From assembly GCA_003994795.1 (NCBI GenBank), contig AP018269.1, forward strand, positions 3,835,677 through 3,899,676: a DNA stretch of 64,000 nucleotides, written 5' to 3'. Positions 18,237 through 28,700 of this stretch are shown here, piece by piece; the first letter of the stretch is position 1, and every line of letters begins with the position of its first letter. Both the position numbers and the translations under genes were made by a program. The notes beneath the pieces were generated by a model, which had not been told where the DNA came from, ran no database searches, and worked only from the letters and a program-made list of their open reading frames with translations. This DNA comes from Cylindrospermum sp. NIES-4074 (GTDB taxonomy: Bacteria > Cyanobacteriota > Cyanobacteriia > Cyanobacteriales > Nostocaceae).

Positions 18237-18728
18237 ATGGTTAAAACCCCAATTACCGAAGCTATTGCAGCTGCTGACACCCAAGGACGTTTTTTAGGCA
18301 ACACCGAACTTCAAGCTGTTAACGGTCGTTTTCAGCGTGCTGGTGCTAGCTTAGAAGCTGCTCGTGCCTTGACCTCAAACGCTCAACGTTTGATTGATGG
18401 TGCAACTCAAGCTGTATACCAAAAATTCCCCTACACCACCCAAACCCCAGGCCCTCAGTACGCAGCTGACAGCCGTGGTAAATCCAAGTGTGCTCGTGAC
18501 GTTGGTCACTACCTGCGGATCATCACCTACAGCTTAGTAGCTGGTGGCACAGGTCCCTTGGATGAGTACCTGATTGCAGGTTTGGCTGAAATCAACAGTT
18601 CCTTTGATTTGTCTCCCAGCTGGTATGTAGAAGCTCTGAAGTACATCAAAGCCAATCATGGCTTGAGTGGTCAAGCTGCTAACGAAGCTAACACCTACAT
18701 CGACTACGCAATTAACGCCCTCAGCTAG
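18237..18728 (+). CDS. cpcA: C-phycocyanin alpha subunit
   Basis: 163 residues; the chromophore-binding Cys85 counting Met (conventional alpha-84) sits in [18 protein letters not shown]. Phycocyanobilin is attached by the CpcE/CpcF lyase encoded downstream. Starts 79 bp after cpcB behind an AAGGAGAT ribosome site. A strong hairpin with a T-run follows the stop. Confidence 0.97.
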   Translation: MVKTPITEAIAAADTQGRFLGNTELQAVNGRFQRAGASLEAARALTSNAQRLIDGATQAVYQKFPYTTQTPGPQYAADSRGKSKCARDVGHYLRIITYSLVAGGTGPLDEYLIAGLAEINSSFDLSPSWYVEALKYIKANHGLSGQAANEANTYIDYAINALS

Positions 18729-18737
18729 ATAGGGTTG

Positions 18738-18806
18738 TGCCCGGAGAGGGATGCAAATGCTGGATGGAATCACCTAGCAGTTGGATCTCACTCCGGGCAT
18801 CGTTTT
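18738..18806 (+). terminator. Hairpin after cpcA (partial terminator or stabiliser)
   Basis: TGCCCGGAG at 18738-18746 pairs with CTCCGGGCA at 18791-18799, nine G/C-rich base pairs, followed by CGTTTT. Similar hairpins after cpcBA in other cyanobacteria make the cpcBA transcript far more abundant than the linker-containing one; the same is expected here. Confidence 0.75.
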
Positions 18807-18894
18807 ATGTAGGCATAGATAAAAAACTTTAGACTTTAGGAAACCCAGCAGTCGGACAAACTAGCCGATGTGCAAATAAATAGGGGGAAAAAAA

Positions 18895-19755
18895 ATGGCA
18901 ATTACAACAGCAGCATCCAGGCTAGGGACAGAGCCTTTTAGCGAGATACGTCCAGTTGAACTGCGCCCCAACGCCAGCAGAGAAGAAGTTGAATTGGTGA
19001 TCCGCACCGTTTATCGCCAAGTCTTGGGTAATGACTATATTTTGGCATCAGATCGCCTGATCAGCGCCGAATCACTCCTCCGTGATGGTAACTTAACAGT
19101 GCGGGAGTTTGTGCGGAGCGTTGCTAAATCGGAACTCTACAAAGCAAAATTTTTCTATAGCAGTTTCCAAACCCGGCTGATAGAACTCAACTACAAACAT
19201 TTGTTGGGTCGCGCTCCCTATGATGAGTCTGAAGTGTCTTACCATTTAGACTTGTACATTAGCCAAGGGTACGATGCGGAAATCGACTCATACATTGATT
19301 CGCAAGAGTACCAAAGCAACTTTGGCGACAATGTTGTGCCCTACTATCGTGGTTTTTCAACTCAACCAGGCCAAAAAACCGCAGGATTTAACCGCATATT
19401 CCGTTTGTACCGGGGTTATGCCAATAGCGATAATGCCCAAGTAGAAGGTAAAAGATCCCGTCTAGCCGAGGAGTTGGCAAGTAATCAAGTCTCCTCAATT
19501 GTGGGCCCATCTGGGACTAACGATAATTGGAATTTCCGGGCGTCTGCGGACATAGCTCCCAAACAAAATTTAGGTAATGCTGTAGGTGCAGGCGATCGCG
19601 TTTACCGAATTGAAGTTACAGGTATTCGTAGTCCTGGATATCCCAGCGTGCGACGTAGCAGCACAGCGTTCATCGTACCTTATGAGCGGCTATCTGACAA
19701 GATCCAGCAAATTCATAAGCAAGGCGGCAAAATCGTCAGCATCATCTCAACATAA
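18895..19755 (+). CDS. cpcC: Phycocyanin rod linker
   Basis: 286 residues with a PBS linker domain (about 18-155: [39 protein letters not shown]) and a C-terminal CpcD-like domain (about 230-286: [43 protein letters not shown]). It joins phycocyanin hexamers within the rod. The gene follows the cpcA hairpin, and GGGGGAAAAAAA precedes the ATG. Confidence 0.94.
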   Translation: MAITTAASRLGTEPFSEIRPVELRPNASREEVELVIRTVYRQVLGNDYILASDRLISAESLLRDGNLTVREFVRSVAKSELYKAKFFYSSFQTRLIELNYKHLLGRAPYDESEVSYHLDLYISQGYDAEIDSYIDSQEYQSNFGDNVVPYYRGFSTQPGQKTAGFNRIFRLYRGYANSDNAQVEGKRSRLAEELASNQVSSIVGPSGTNDNWNFRASADIAPKQNLGNAVGAGDRVYRIEVTGIRSPGYPSVRRSSTAFIVPYERLSDKIQQIHKQGGKIVSIIST

Positions 19756-19930
19756 AAAAGGGGTGTAGGAGTGTAAGGGTGTGGGGTGTAGGGGTAAATG
19801 CTGCTTTCCCCTGATAAGTGAAGGGAAAATATGTAACCTGCAACCCCTACAAAGCCAGTCGCCACAACTGGTAAAACTGGAGCAACTCGCTGGCTCCTCC
19901 ACACCCCTACACTCCTTCGTCTGTCAGTAA
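19756..19930. repeat. Degenerate tandem and inverted repeat between cpcC and cpcD
   Basis: GTGTAGGAGTGTAAGGGTGT-type heptads (about 19762-19796) face a complementary CACACCCCTACACTCC stretch (about 19901-19916), so the spacer can fold back on itself. It is an STRR-like spacer repeat comparable to the one in pecC-pecE. Confidence 0.6.
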
Positions 19931-19956
19931 TACTCAAAAATTAGAGGAGATATAGT

Positions 19957-20202
19957 ATGTTTGGTCAAACCACACTTGGTGCTGGTAGCGTTTCCTCATC
20001 TGCTAGCCGGATTTTCCGTTATGAAGTCGTAGGCTTACGGCAAAATTCCGAAACCGACAAGAATAAATACAATATTCGTCGTAGCGGCAGTGTGTTTATC
20101 ACAGTGCCCTACAGTCGGTTAAACGAAGAATACCAACGGATTACCCGTTTGGGTGGCAAAATCGTCAAGATTGAGCAGCTAAGTAGCACAGAGGGGGAAT
20201 AA
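19957..20202 (+). CDS. cpcD: Small rod-capping linker
   Basis: 81 residues, a single CpcD domain (RIFRYEVVGLRQNSE, then VPYSRLNEEYQRITRLGGKIV). It caps the distal end of phycocyanin rods and limits rod length. The domain is homologous to the C-termini of PecC and CpcC. AGAGGAGAT precedes the ATG. cpcE starts 10 bp after its stop, so the two are probably translated together. Confidence 0.94.
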   Translation: MFGQTTLGAGSVSSSASRIFRYEVVGLRQNSETDKNKYNIRRSGSVFITVPYSRLNEEYQRITRLGGKIVKIEQLSSTEGE

Positions 20203-20212
20203 AGCCCTGGCA

Positions 20213-21043
20213 ATGATAGAACCCAGCACGGAAGAATATTCTGCCGAAAACGGGCCAAATCTCACACCAGAGCTAGCGATCGCTAACCTGCAATCATCAG
20301 ATTTAAGTCTCCGCTATTATGCTGCTTGGTGGCTGGGTAAATTCCGCGTTAGTCAACCAGAAGCTGTAGATGGACTGATTGCGGCTTTAGAGGATGAAGC
20401 CGACAGGACTGAACTGGGTGGTTATCCACTACGACGCAATGCGGCTAGAGCGCTGGGGAAACTGGGTAATGTGAAAGCTGTACCCAGTTTAATTAAGTGT
20501 TTATCTTGCCCAGACTTTTATGTGCGCGAAGCCGCTGCCCAGTCCTTGGAGATGCTGCGCGACAAAACAGCGGTATTACCACTCATCCAACTGTTGGCGG
20601 GAGGTGTCTCACAGGCCGTGCAAGTACCGGGACGCCCCCACCTCACCCAGCCCTATGAAGCAGTAATAGAAGCCTTGGGAGCCATTGGTGCAACCGAGGC
20701 TGTTTCCCTCATTCAGCCGTTTCTAGGGCATCCAGTACCACGAGTACAGTGCGCCGCAGCTAGAGCCATGTACCAACTCACACAAGATGCTACCTACGGG
20801 GAGCTATTGGTGAAAATGTTGGACAACAGTGATCTAAAATTGCGCCGCGTTGCCTTAGGGGACTTGGGTGCAATCGGTTATGTGGCAGCAGCAGAGGCGA
20901 TCGCTCACGCTAAGGCAGAAAATAGCTTTAAACTCATTGCCCTCAAAGGATTGTTAGAGTATCAACTTACATCTGAGTTAGATGCCCTGAGTCTTTCTGA
21001 TCACGCAATTCGAGTCATGAAGCTGATGGATTCACTTTTATAG
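20213..21043 (+). CDS. cpcE: Phycocyanobilin lyase subunit CpcE
   Basis: 276 residues of HEAT-like repeats (LRYYAAWWLGKFR; YPLRRNAARALGKLGNVKAVPSLIKCL). With CpcF it attaches phycocyanobilin to Cys84 of CpcA and can also remove it. Paralogue of PecE; it carries a longer loop around residues 130-145 (SQAVQVPGRPHLTQPYEA). Confidence 0.94.
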   Translation: MIEPSTEEYSAENGPNLTPELAIANLQSSDLSLRYYAAWWLGKFRVSQPEAVDGLIAALEDEADRTELGGYPLRRNAARALGKLGNVKAVPSLIKCLSCPDFYVREAAAQSLEMLRDKTAVLPLIQLLAGGVSQAVQVPGRPHLTQPYEAVIEALGAIGATEAVSLIQPFLGHPVPRVQCAAARAMYQLTQDATYGELLVKMLDNSDLKLRRVALGDLGAIGYVAAAEAIAHAKAENSFKLIALKGLLEYQLTSELDALSLSDHAIRVMKLMDSLL

Positions 21044-21120
21044 TCATTAGTTCTTAGTCATTCGTTAAATGATGAAACAACCAATGACTAATGACCTGTT
21101 TGACCAATGACTAATGACCA
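21044..21120. repeat. STRR-type heptad repeats between cpcE and cpcF
   Basis: The spacer is made of AGTCATT / CAATGAC-type heptads repeated in both orientations. Related runs occur at 22588-22640 and 46967-47030. Confidence 0.7.
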
Positions 21121-21711
21121 ATGACTGAAGAACTAATTCGTGCCGTCACCCAGGCAGATACACCAGCGCGAATGGTGAGTGCGGTGCAAAATTTGGCAGC
21201 AGCCAAAGATCCAGCGGCCATTCCCACCTTAATAGCTGTATTTGGTTACAACAACCCAGCAGCAGCAGCGATCGCCGTAGCGGCACTCACCGAGTTGGGA
21301 GAACAGGCAGTACCACAGTTGCTGGCTCAAATTGATGATTATAACTATGGCGCACGGGCTTATTCGATTCGCACTTTAGCGGCGATCGCAGATCCTCGTG
21401 CTATAGATGTCTTAATCACCGCCGCAACCACCGACTTTGCCCCCAGTGTTCGTCGTGCTGCTGCTAGGGGACTAGGAAACTTACACACGGCAAATTTGAG
21501 TTTTTCTCAAAGTCAAACAGCACTGTCAGCATTGCTGTTTATTTCTCAAGACTCAGACTGGTCAATTCGTTATGCTGCTGTCGTCGGTTTGCAAGCCCTA
21601 GCAAATGTCGCCGAAATACAACAGCCCATCCGGGCTAGACTCAAAGAAATGCTGGCTAATGATGCCGAAAAGGCAGTCCGCGCCCGCGTCCTCTTGGCTC
21701 AAAGCCAATAG
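21121..21711 (+). CDS. cpcF: Phycocyanobilin lyase subunit CpcF
   Basis: 196 residues, HEAT-like repeats (ARAYSIRTLAAIADPRAIDVLI; VRRAAARGLGNLH). Obligate partner of CpcE. It lacks the NHCQGN isomerase motif seen in PecF, in keeping with simple phycocyanobilin attachment. cpcG1 begins 36 bp downstream. Confidence 0.93.
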   Translation: MTEELIRAVTQADTPARMVSAVQNLAAAKDPAAIPTLIAVFGYNNPAAAAIAVAALTELGEQAVPQLLAQIDDYNYGARAYSIRTLAAIADPRAIDVLITAATTDFAPSVRRAAARGLGNLHTANLSFSQSQTALSALLFISQDSDWSIRYAAVVGLQALANVAEIQQPIRARLKEMLANDAEKAVRARVLLAQSQ

Positions 21712-21747
21712 ATTGTTTTATTACCATAAAACAAGGTAAAAGTAAAG

Positions 21748-22587
21748 ATGTCAATACCACTACTGCAATATTCACCATCTACACAAAATCAGCGTGTAGA
21801 AGGCTACGAAGTACCCAACGAAGACACGCCAACCATTTACCGTTCATCTGCTGCGACCTCAGATGCAGACATTGATGCCATTATTTGGGCAGCATATCGG
21901 CAAATTTTCAGCGAACACTTAATTATCAAGAGTAATCGCCAACTTGGTCTGGAATCTCAACTGCGAAATCGCGCGATCGATGTCCGAGATTTTATTCGTG
22001 GATTAGGCAAGTCGGAAGTTTACCGCACCCAGGTAGCAGATACCAACTCTAACTACCGCTTAGTTGACATCACCTTAAAGCGGTTTTTGGGACGTGCCGC
22101 TTACAACAAAGACGAGGAAATTGCCTGGTCAATTGTGATTGGCACTAAAGGCTTGCATGGTTTTATTGATGCCCTGTTGGACTCTGAAGAGTACCTACAG
22201 AACTTTGGCGATGATATCGTACCTTTCCAACGCCGTCGCTTTGGAGACAGACCCTTTAACCTAGCTAACCCTCGTTACGCTGGATACTGGCGCAATAAGT
22301 TAACTCTCGAATACCTGGGCGGTCGTTCCTTCTATAGCGCCCGTACCTCAGGAGATTTAACTAAGGACGATATTCGGCGGGCAATTCCTGCCAATTTCTT
22401 CGCACTGGCAGGGAAAATCATCACCAACGAACGCAACTACCAACGCACGATCGCCTCAGTCACCTCCCAAATTCAAACTCTAGAGATTCCCGACACCTCC
22501 CGCGATGTCACCACAGAGCAACCAACCGTGAAACCCACACCAGTTGCCTTACCTTATCGTTACCTGCCTGGAATCCGGACAAATTAG
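21748..22587 (+). CDS. cpcG1: Rod-core linker CpcG (copy 1)
   Basis: 279 residues. The N-terminal PBS linker domain (about 20-190: [33 protein letters not shown], then [26 protein letters not shown]) binds the proximal phycocyanin hexamer, and the extended C-terminus reaches the allophycocyanin core. The tail is Pro/Thr-rich and no C-terminal membrane helix is present, so this is the CpcG1 rather than the CpcL type. Confidence 0.93.
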   Translation: MSIPLLQYSPSTQNQRVEGYEVPNEDTPTIYRSSAATSDADIDAIIWAAYRQIFSEHLIIKSNRQLGLESQLRNRAIDVRDFIRGLGKSEVYRTQVADTNSNYRLVDITLKRFLGRAAYNKDEEIAWSIVIGTKGLHGFIDALLDSEEYLQNFGDDIVPFQRRRFGDRPFNLANPRYAGYWRNKLTLEYLGGRSFYSARTSGDLTKDDIRRAIPANFFALAGKIITNERNYQRTIASVTSQIQTLEIPDTSRDVTTEQPTVKPTPVALPYRYLPGIRTN

Positions 22588-22699
22588 GGAAGAGTCATTA
22601 GTCATTAGTCATTGGTCATTAGTAAGGATAATTCACAACTGACAACTGATAACCGACAACTGACAACCAACAACGAACAACTGACAACGGACAATAACC
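22588..22699. repeat. STRR heptads between cpcG1 and cpcG2
   Basis: AGTCATT heptads (22593-22622) are followed by a second family of CAACTGA heptads (about 22634-22690). Both types are known as short tandemly repeated sequences in Nostocales spacers. Confidence 0.75.
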
Positions 22700-23443
22700 A
22701 TGTCAATCCCTTTACTAGAATACAAACCCAGTTCCCAAAACCAGCGCGTCCCTGGTTACGAAGTACCTAACGAAAATACACCCAGACCTTACCGTATAGA
22801 AGACTATGCCTTTGCTGGGGAAGTCGAAGAATTAATTTGGGCTGCTTATCGGCAAGTTTTCAGCGAACACGTCATCCTGAAATTCTACCGCCAGGGGAAT
22901 TTAGAATCCCAATTGAAGAATAAAGCAATTACCGTGCGTGACTTCATTCGGGGTTTGGCTAAATCTGAAGCCTACCAGAGTTTGGTGATTCAGAGCAACT
23001 CCAATTACCGCCTTGTGGAAATTGCCCTTAAGCGGCTTTTAGGTCGTGCGTCTTATAACAAAGACGAAGAAATTGCTTGGTCAATCAAAATTGCTACCCT
23101 TGGTTGGGGTGGTTTTGTTGATGCCCTGCTAGATTCTGAGGAATATCTCACCAACTTTGGTGAGAATATAGTGCCCTACCAACGGCGGCGCTATAAAGAT
23201 CGGCCCTTTAACTTGGTGACACCGCGCTACGGTAACTACTGGCGCGACAAGTTGGAAAGCGAGCGTTATAAAGAAGGCGAGATTAAGAACTATCTAGACT
23301 TAGCTAGTTCTATCCAGATCAAGCAACTTGTCTATACAACAGTTAACACTGCAAACATCCAAATTCCTGATACCACAAGGCCGACCAAGCCAACAGGTAT
23401 ACCCGTTTCCATCAATACCAGCGCTAACTTCCCTGTCCGCTAA
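22700..23443 (+). CDS. cpcG2: Rod-core linker CpcG (copy 2)
   Basis: 247 residues. It has the same PBS linker core as copy 1 ([47 protein letters not shown]), with a different, shorter C-terminal tail from about residue 190. Multiple CpcG types allow different rods to dock at different core positions. Confidence 0.93.
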   Translation: MSIPLLEYKPSSQNQRVPGYEVPNENTPRPYRIEDYAFAGEVEELIWAAYRQVFSEHVILKFYRQGNLESQLKNKAITVRDFIRGLAKSEAYQSLVIQSNSNYRLVEIALKRLLGRASYNKDEEIAWSIKIATLGWGGFVDALLDSEEYLTNFGENIVPYQRRRYKDRPFNLVTPRYGNYWRDKLESERYKEGEIKNYLDLASSIQIKQLVYTTVNTANIQIPDTTRPTKPTGIPVSINTSANFPVR

Positions 23444-23548
23444 ATTGGGGAAATTAGTTGGTAACTAGTTCTGCCTTATAACCTAATGCGGGACAATAAT
23501 ATAGAGCTAGCTCTTTGTTTAATTTGTTAATAAGAGGAACAACGTAGC

Positions 23549-24316
23549 ATGGCACTGCCATTACTTGATTACAAACCAAGCAGCCAAAATCACCGGGTCA
23601 AAAGCTTCGGCATCGCTGACCAAAATGAAAATACACCGTATATCTATCGGATAGAAGATGTTAGTTCTTACACTGACATCAAGAACATAATTTGGGCTGC
23701 TTATCGCCAAATTTTCAGCGAACATGAGATTCTCAAGTTCAACCGCCAAGGAACATTGGAATCTCAACTGAAAAATGGCTCTTTATCGGTGCGGGACTTC
23801 ATCAGAGGTTTAGCCAAATCTGAGGCATTCTATCGTTTAGTTGTCTCTGTTAACAACAACTATCGCTTAGTAGATATCACTCTCAAGCGCTTGTTGGGTC
23901 GTTCGGCTTACAACAAAGACGAAGAAATTGCTTGGTCAATTGTGATCGGCACCAAGGGTTTTAGTGGCTTTGTTGATGCTCTCATAGACAGCGAAGAGTA
24001 CACCCAAAACTTTGGCGACAATACCGTACCCTACCAACGCAAACGCTTAGAAGGTCGTCCCTTCAACTTGGTAACTCCGCGCTATGGCGAAGACTTCCAA
24101 GAAAAAGAAGGCACAGTCAAGACCGACTGGCGCTTCACTTTGGCGAATTTCTACAGCCGCAAGTCTCAAGAAAAGCGCCTACCAGAAGGCGATCCTCGCA
24201 AGTACGCGGATGTAGCAGCCGAACTCTCTGGCAAGGGTAACTACGCGCAAAAGCTATCTGCATTTGATATCGATTATATGAGTGCAGTTCCTTACCGTGG
24301 TGGTAGCAGACGCTAG
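23549..24316 (+). CDS. cpcG: Rod-core linker CpcG (copy 3)
   Basis: 255 residues with the conserved linker core ([50 protein letters not shown]) and a distinct tail ([40 protein letters not shown] region). Anabaena PCC 7120 has four cpcG genes; here only three are present. By length and tail this copy looks more like CpcG4 than CpcG3, but I cannot verify that. AAGAGGAACAACGTAGC precedes the ATG. Last gene of the operon. Confidence 0.92.
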   Translation: MALPLLDYKPSSQNHRVKSFGIADQNENTPYIYRIEDVSSYTDIKNIIWAAYRQIFSEHEILKFNRQGTLESQLKNGSLSVRDFIRGLAKSEAFYRLVVSVNNNYRLVDITLKRLLGRSAYNKDEEIAWSIVIGTKGFSGFVDALIDSEEYTQNFGDNTVPYQRKRLEGRPFNLVTPRYGEDFQEKEGTVKTDWRFTLANFYSRKSQEKRLPEGDPRKYADVAAELSGKGNYAQKLSAFDIDYMSAVPYRGGSRR

Positions 24317-24346
24317 GATTGAAAATCTGAGTGTCTAAAATTTTAT

Positions 24347-24442
24347 ACTGGGTCTGGTTTTTGCGTTGAGATGACGCCAGGGTTGCAGGTTTTCTGTTAG
24401 CTGGGTGTTATGTTAAGTGGAAACTAGACCCAGTTGTTTTTT
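24347..24442 (+). terminator. Terminator-like structure closing the cpc operon
   Basis: ACTGGGTCTGGTTT (24347-24360) pairs with AAACTAGACCCAGT (24421-24434), 14 positions with one G-U pair, followed by TGTTTTTT (24435-24442). The arms enclose about 60 nt, longer than an ordinary terminator loop. Confidence 0.65.
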
Positions 24443-24540
24443 AGGTTTAACTTTTGTGAGCAGTGACAAGGAAGTTAAATTTTCGTAACAAACAGGTTCT
24501 TCTGTCCTATCTTCTCAATTTTGGTTGTGCCGATGGTGGG

Positions 24541-24605
24541 GTGAAAACGAACCGCAAAGGACGCAAAGGACGCAAAGGAAGAGAAGAGAAGAGAAGAGAA
24601 GAGAA
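24541..24605. repeat. Nonamer CGCAAAGGA repeats and GAAGA microsatellite
   Basis: GGACGCAAAGGACGCAAAGG-type tandem units (24551-24577) run into an AGAGA repeat. The same CGCAAAGGA units are inside the palindromic element at 44947-45042. Confidence 0.75.
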
Positions 24606-24703
24606 TAGAACAAAGAAGGGTTTTACGTTAGTCCTAGAGAGGATTTAAGTTTAAGTTAATACTTTGGTTTATCAGCAATCTCAGTAATTGTTGCTCGTAT
24701 TGG

Positions 24704-25354
24704 CTATTTTTTATTAAGCATTTGTATTTCTGCCCTAATATTGGAACGGGCAGATTGTTCAGCAAGCTTGAACATCAAGGGCGTAGAGTATATGTGTTGC
24801 CGTTGCAAAAAGCGCTCTAAAACCTGCTGACGACCTTTGATGTAGTCTGTCTCTGATACCCAAGCATATTCTTGGCGGATAGCATTGGCGTATTCTTGAT
24901 ATTCAACTGGGTTAGCAGCTAAAATTGCCAAATCAGCATCAAGTAAAATTTGGCTATCAATATCGTCTGGTTGATGATGTTTTGTTTGTAAAATTAGACT
25001 GGTGACTGTGTTAATTTTACTAAGTGGAATTTCTAAACTCTTCAGCATCTCACCGGCACAGTCAGCGCTTCTTTCTTCATTATCTTTAGCCTGAGTGTCA
25101 TACACCACATCATGAAACCAGGCGGCAAGTTGCACAGATGGCAAGTCTGTGGCGTAGGCTTGCAATGTGTCAATTGTGACTAAGATGTGATGAATATGTT
25201 TTAGTGTGTGGTAGTGGCGGCTAGGGGTAGAATAAGCTGTCACTATTTGTATAAAGGCTTGATTTGCTGCTATTTGGTCAACGCTAAAGGGTTGGAGTGT
25301 TTGCCACCAGTGAGAAAATAAGACATCCGTGAAGTTTTTTGTGGGCTTAGACAT
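24704..25354 (-). CDS. HD-domain metal-dependent hydrolase-like protein
   Basis: 216 residues. Conserved HD-superfamily features are RHYHTLKHIHHIL, AAWFHDVVYD with the His-Asp pair, an EERSADCAGEML helix and LLDADLAILA with a further Asp. This is the small 'predicted metal-dependent HD phosphohydrolase' family; the substrate is unknown. Convergent with the cpc operon and divergent from chlH. Confidence 0.82.
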   Translation of the reverse strand: MSKPTKNFTDVLFSHWWQTLQPFSVDQIAANQAFIQIVTAYSTPSRHYHTLKHIHHILVTIDTLQAYATDLPSVQLAAWFHDVVYDTQAKDNEERSADCAGEMLKSLEIPLSKINTVTSLILQTKHHQPDDIDSQILLDADLAILAANPVEYQEYANAIRQEYAWVSETDYIKGRQQVLERFLQRQHIYSTPLMFKLAEQSARSNIRAEIQMLNKK

Positions 25355-25773
25355 TGCTTTCTGCTCTCACTCTTCCCAGAGAGAATTTAATAGGACTAAA
25401 GCTGCGTTTCACACTCAATTTCTCTTGTAGGGTGCGTCAGACTCGATAATTCGGTAACAGTCAACAGATTTTCGGCATCTGACGCACCCTACTGATATGC
25501 CAATTGCGTAAGTTCTGTTTAAGTAGAAAATCACAGTTATATTAAGTTTTTGTTACAAGACTTGAGAGTTTAAATTATATATGTTGTCAAGATTTGTTAA
25601 CAAATATTTCTTTTTTTATATCGAATTGTGTCAGATAAGCGGCAAAATGCTCATTGGGTAAGAGTTTTCTGATAAAAAATCTCTTAGACCCTAAAAAAAA
25701 TGAAGTTACGAGCGGCGGCATTAGCCGTGATGAACTTCCAGTAGAGAACGCGCATCAAAGGAGCCGAGGAAGC
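25355..25773. promoter_or_regulatory. Spacer upstream of chlH with a palindromic repeat
   Basis: 419 bp. A dispersed repeat occupies 25427-25492: GTAGGGTGCGTCAGA (25427-25441) and TCTGACGCACCCTAC (25478-25492) are perfect complements. The rest (25500-25773) is AT-rich and should hold the chlH promoter and leader. An in-frame extension of chlH back to a TTG at 25654 is not family-like. Confidence 0.6.
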
Positions 25774-28700
25774 ATGTTCACCCACGTCAAGTCCACCATT
25801 CGACATATTGCGCCTGATAACTTACGCGGACGTAATTTAATTAAGGTGGTCTATGTCGTGCTTGAGTCCCAGTACCAGAGTGCATTGTCGCAAGCGGTTC
25901 GGGCAATTAACTCTAACCATCCCAATCTGGCGATTGAAATCAGCGGCTATTTGATTGAAGAACTGCGTGACCCTGAGAACTATGAGGAGTTCAAAAGGGA
26001 AATTGAGACAGCAAATATCTTCATCGCTTCACTGATTTTCATCGAAGACTTAGCACAAAAAGTAGTTGCAGCAGTAGAACCGCACCGCGATCACCTGGAC
26101 GTTTCCGTTGTATTTCCCTCGATGCCGGAAGTAATGCGCCTAAACAAGATGGGCAGCTTTTCTCTGGCACAATTGGGTCAATCGAAAAGTGCGATCGCCC
26201 AATTCATGCGGAAACGCAAAGAGAAATCCGGCGCGGGATTCCAAGATGGGATGCTCAAGCTACTCAGAACGCTGCCGCAAGTACTAAAATTCCTGCCAAT
26301 GGAAAAAGCGCAGGATGCCCGAAATTTCATGCTCAGTTTTCAGTATTGGCTGGGAGGTTCACCAGAAAACCTGGAAAACTTCTTGCTGATGCTAGCTGAT
26401 AAATACGTATTAAAAGATGTAGATAAACAAAATTTTGCATCTTCCACCTATGAAGCGCCTGTGGTGTATCCCGATTTAGGGATTTGGCATCCTTTAGCGC
26501 CGACTATGTTTGAGGATGTTAGAGAATACCTCAACTGGTACACAGCCCGCAAGGATATTTCCCAGGATTTAAAAGATCCCTTGGCGCCTTGTGTGGGGTT
26601 GGTACTGCAACGCACCCACCTAGTTACAGGTGATGATGCCCATTATGTGGCGATCGTGCAGGAATTGGAATCATTAGGCGCTAAGGTGCTGCCTGTGTTT
26701 GCTGGTGGTTTGGATTTCTCCAAGCCTGTGGATGCTTATTTCTACGAACCGACAACCAACACACCGTTAGTAGATGCAGTGGTATCTTTGACTGGTTTTG
26801 CCTTGGTGGGTGGCCCAGCACGTCAAGACCATCCCAAGGCAATTGATGCCTTGAAGCGCTTAAATCGTCCTTACATGGTGGCGTTACCCTTGGTTTTCCA
26901 AACCACAGAAGAGTGGATGGATAGCGATTTAGGGTTACACCCGATTCAAGTAGCTTTGCAAATTGCCATCCCCGAATTGGATGGAGCCATTGAGCCGATT
27001 ATCTTATCAGGTAGGGATGGGACAACCGGAAAAGCGATCGCTCTCCAAGATAGAGTGGAAGCTGTCGCCCAACGCGCTTTAAAATGGGCTAGCCTGCGCC
27101 GCAAGCCGAAATTAAACAAGAAAGTTGCCATCACTGTTTTCAGTTTCCCCCCCGATAAAGGCAACGTCGGCACCGCCGCTTACCTGGATGTATTCGGTTC
27201 CATCTTCGAGGTGTTGCAAGCGCTGAAAAACAACGGCTACGACGTGCAAGACGTACCCGCAAACGCCAAAGAGTTGATGGAACTCGTTATCCACGATGCC
27301 CAGGCGCAATACGCTAGCCCAGAACTCAACATCGCCTACAAAATGTCGGTGCCAGAATATGAGGCACTCACCCCTTATTCCCAACGCTTAGAAGAAAATT
27401 GGGGCCCACCTCCCGGACATCTCAACAGCGATGGACAAAACCTGCTGATTTATGGTAAGCAATTCGGTAACGTCTTCATCGGAGTTCAGCCTACCTTTGG
27501 TTATGAAGGCGACCCCATGCGGCTGTTATTCTCCCGTTCTGCTAGTCCTCACCACGGTTTTGCTGCTTACTACACTTACCTAGAGAGAGTTTGGGGCGCT
27601 GATGCCGTGCTGCATTTTGGCACACACGGTTCCTTGGAATTCATGCCTGGTAAGCAAATGGGGATGTCTGGCGATTGTTACCCCGATAACTTAATTGGCT
27701 CAATTCCTAACCTGTATTATTACGCAGCCAATAACCCCAGCGAAGCCACAATTGCTAAACGTCGCAGTTATGCCGAAACAATTTCTTACCTGACACCACC
27801 GGCGGAAAATGCTGGGTTGTACAAAGGTTTAAAGGAACTCAGCGAGTTAATTGGTTCTTACCAAACCTTAAAAGACAGCGGTCGCGGCGTTCCTATTGTT
27901 AACTCAATCATGGATAAATGCCGCATCGTCAACCTGGATAAGGATATTAACTTGCCAGAAACCGATGCCAAGGAAATGTCCGCTGAAGAGCGGGATAATA
28001 TTGTTGGTAACGTTTACCGCAAGTTGATGGAGATTGAATCCCGGTTGCTGCCTTGTGGGTTGCACGTTATCGGTAAACCGCCAACTGCCGAAGAAGCGAT
28101 CGCCACTTTGGTCAACATCGCTAGTTTAGATCGTCAAGAAGAAGAAATTCAAGGCTTACCCAGCATTATCGCTAAGAGTCTGGGGCGCAGCATTGACGAT
28201 ATTTACAGAAATAGCGACTTAGGGAATTTAGAAGATGTCCAACTTCTGCAAGACATCACCCTCGCTACCCGTGCCGCTGTGACTGCCCTTGTGCAGGAGC
28301 AAATCGACGCTGAAGGGCGCGTTTCCCTAGTTTCCAAGTTGAATTTCTTCAACATGGGCAAAAAGGAACCTTGGGTAGAATCATTGCATAAATCTGGCTA
28401 TCCCAAAGTTGACACCGCAGCCTTAAAACCCCTGTTCGAGTATTTGGAATTCTGCTTACAGCAAGTTTGTGCAGACAACGAACTAGGAGCATTACTCAGA
28501 GGCTTAGAAGGCGAGTATATCCTACCCGGCCCCGGTGGCGACCCCATCCGCAACCCGGATGTATTGCCCACAGGTAAGAATATTCACGCCCTTGACCCCC
28601 AATCTATCCCCACAACCGCCGCAGTCCAATCAGCCAAAATCGTTGTTGATAGGCTGTTGGCTAGGAATAAGGCAGAAAATGAGGGTAAATGGCCAGAAAC

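Noticed and set aside
25654-25773. Extended chlH start at a TTG
   Set aside because: The extra 40 residues are not family-like; the ATG at 25774 with GAGGAAGC gives the usual 1328 residues.
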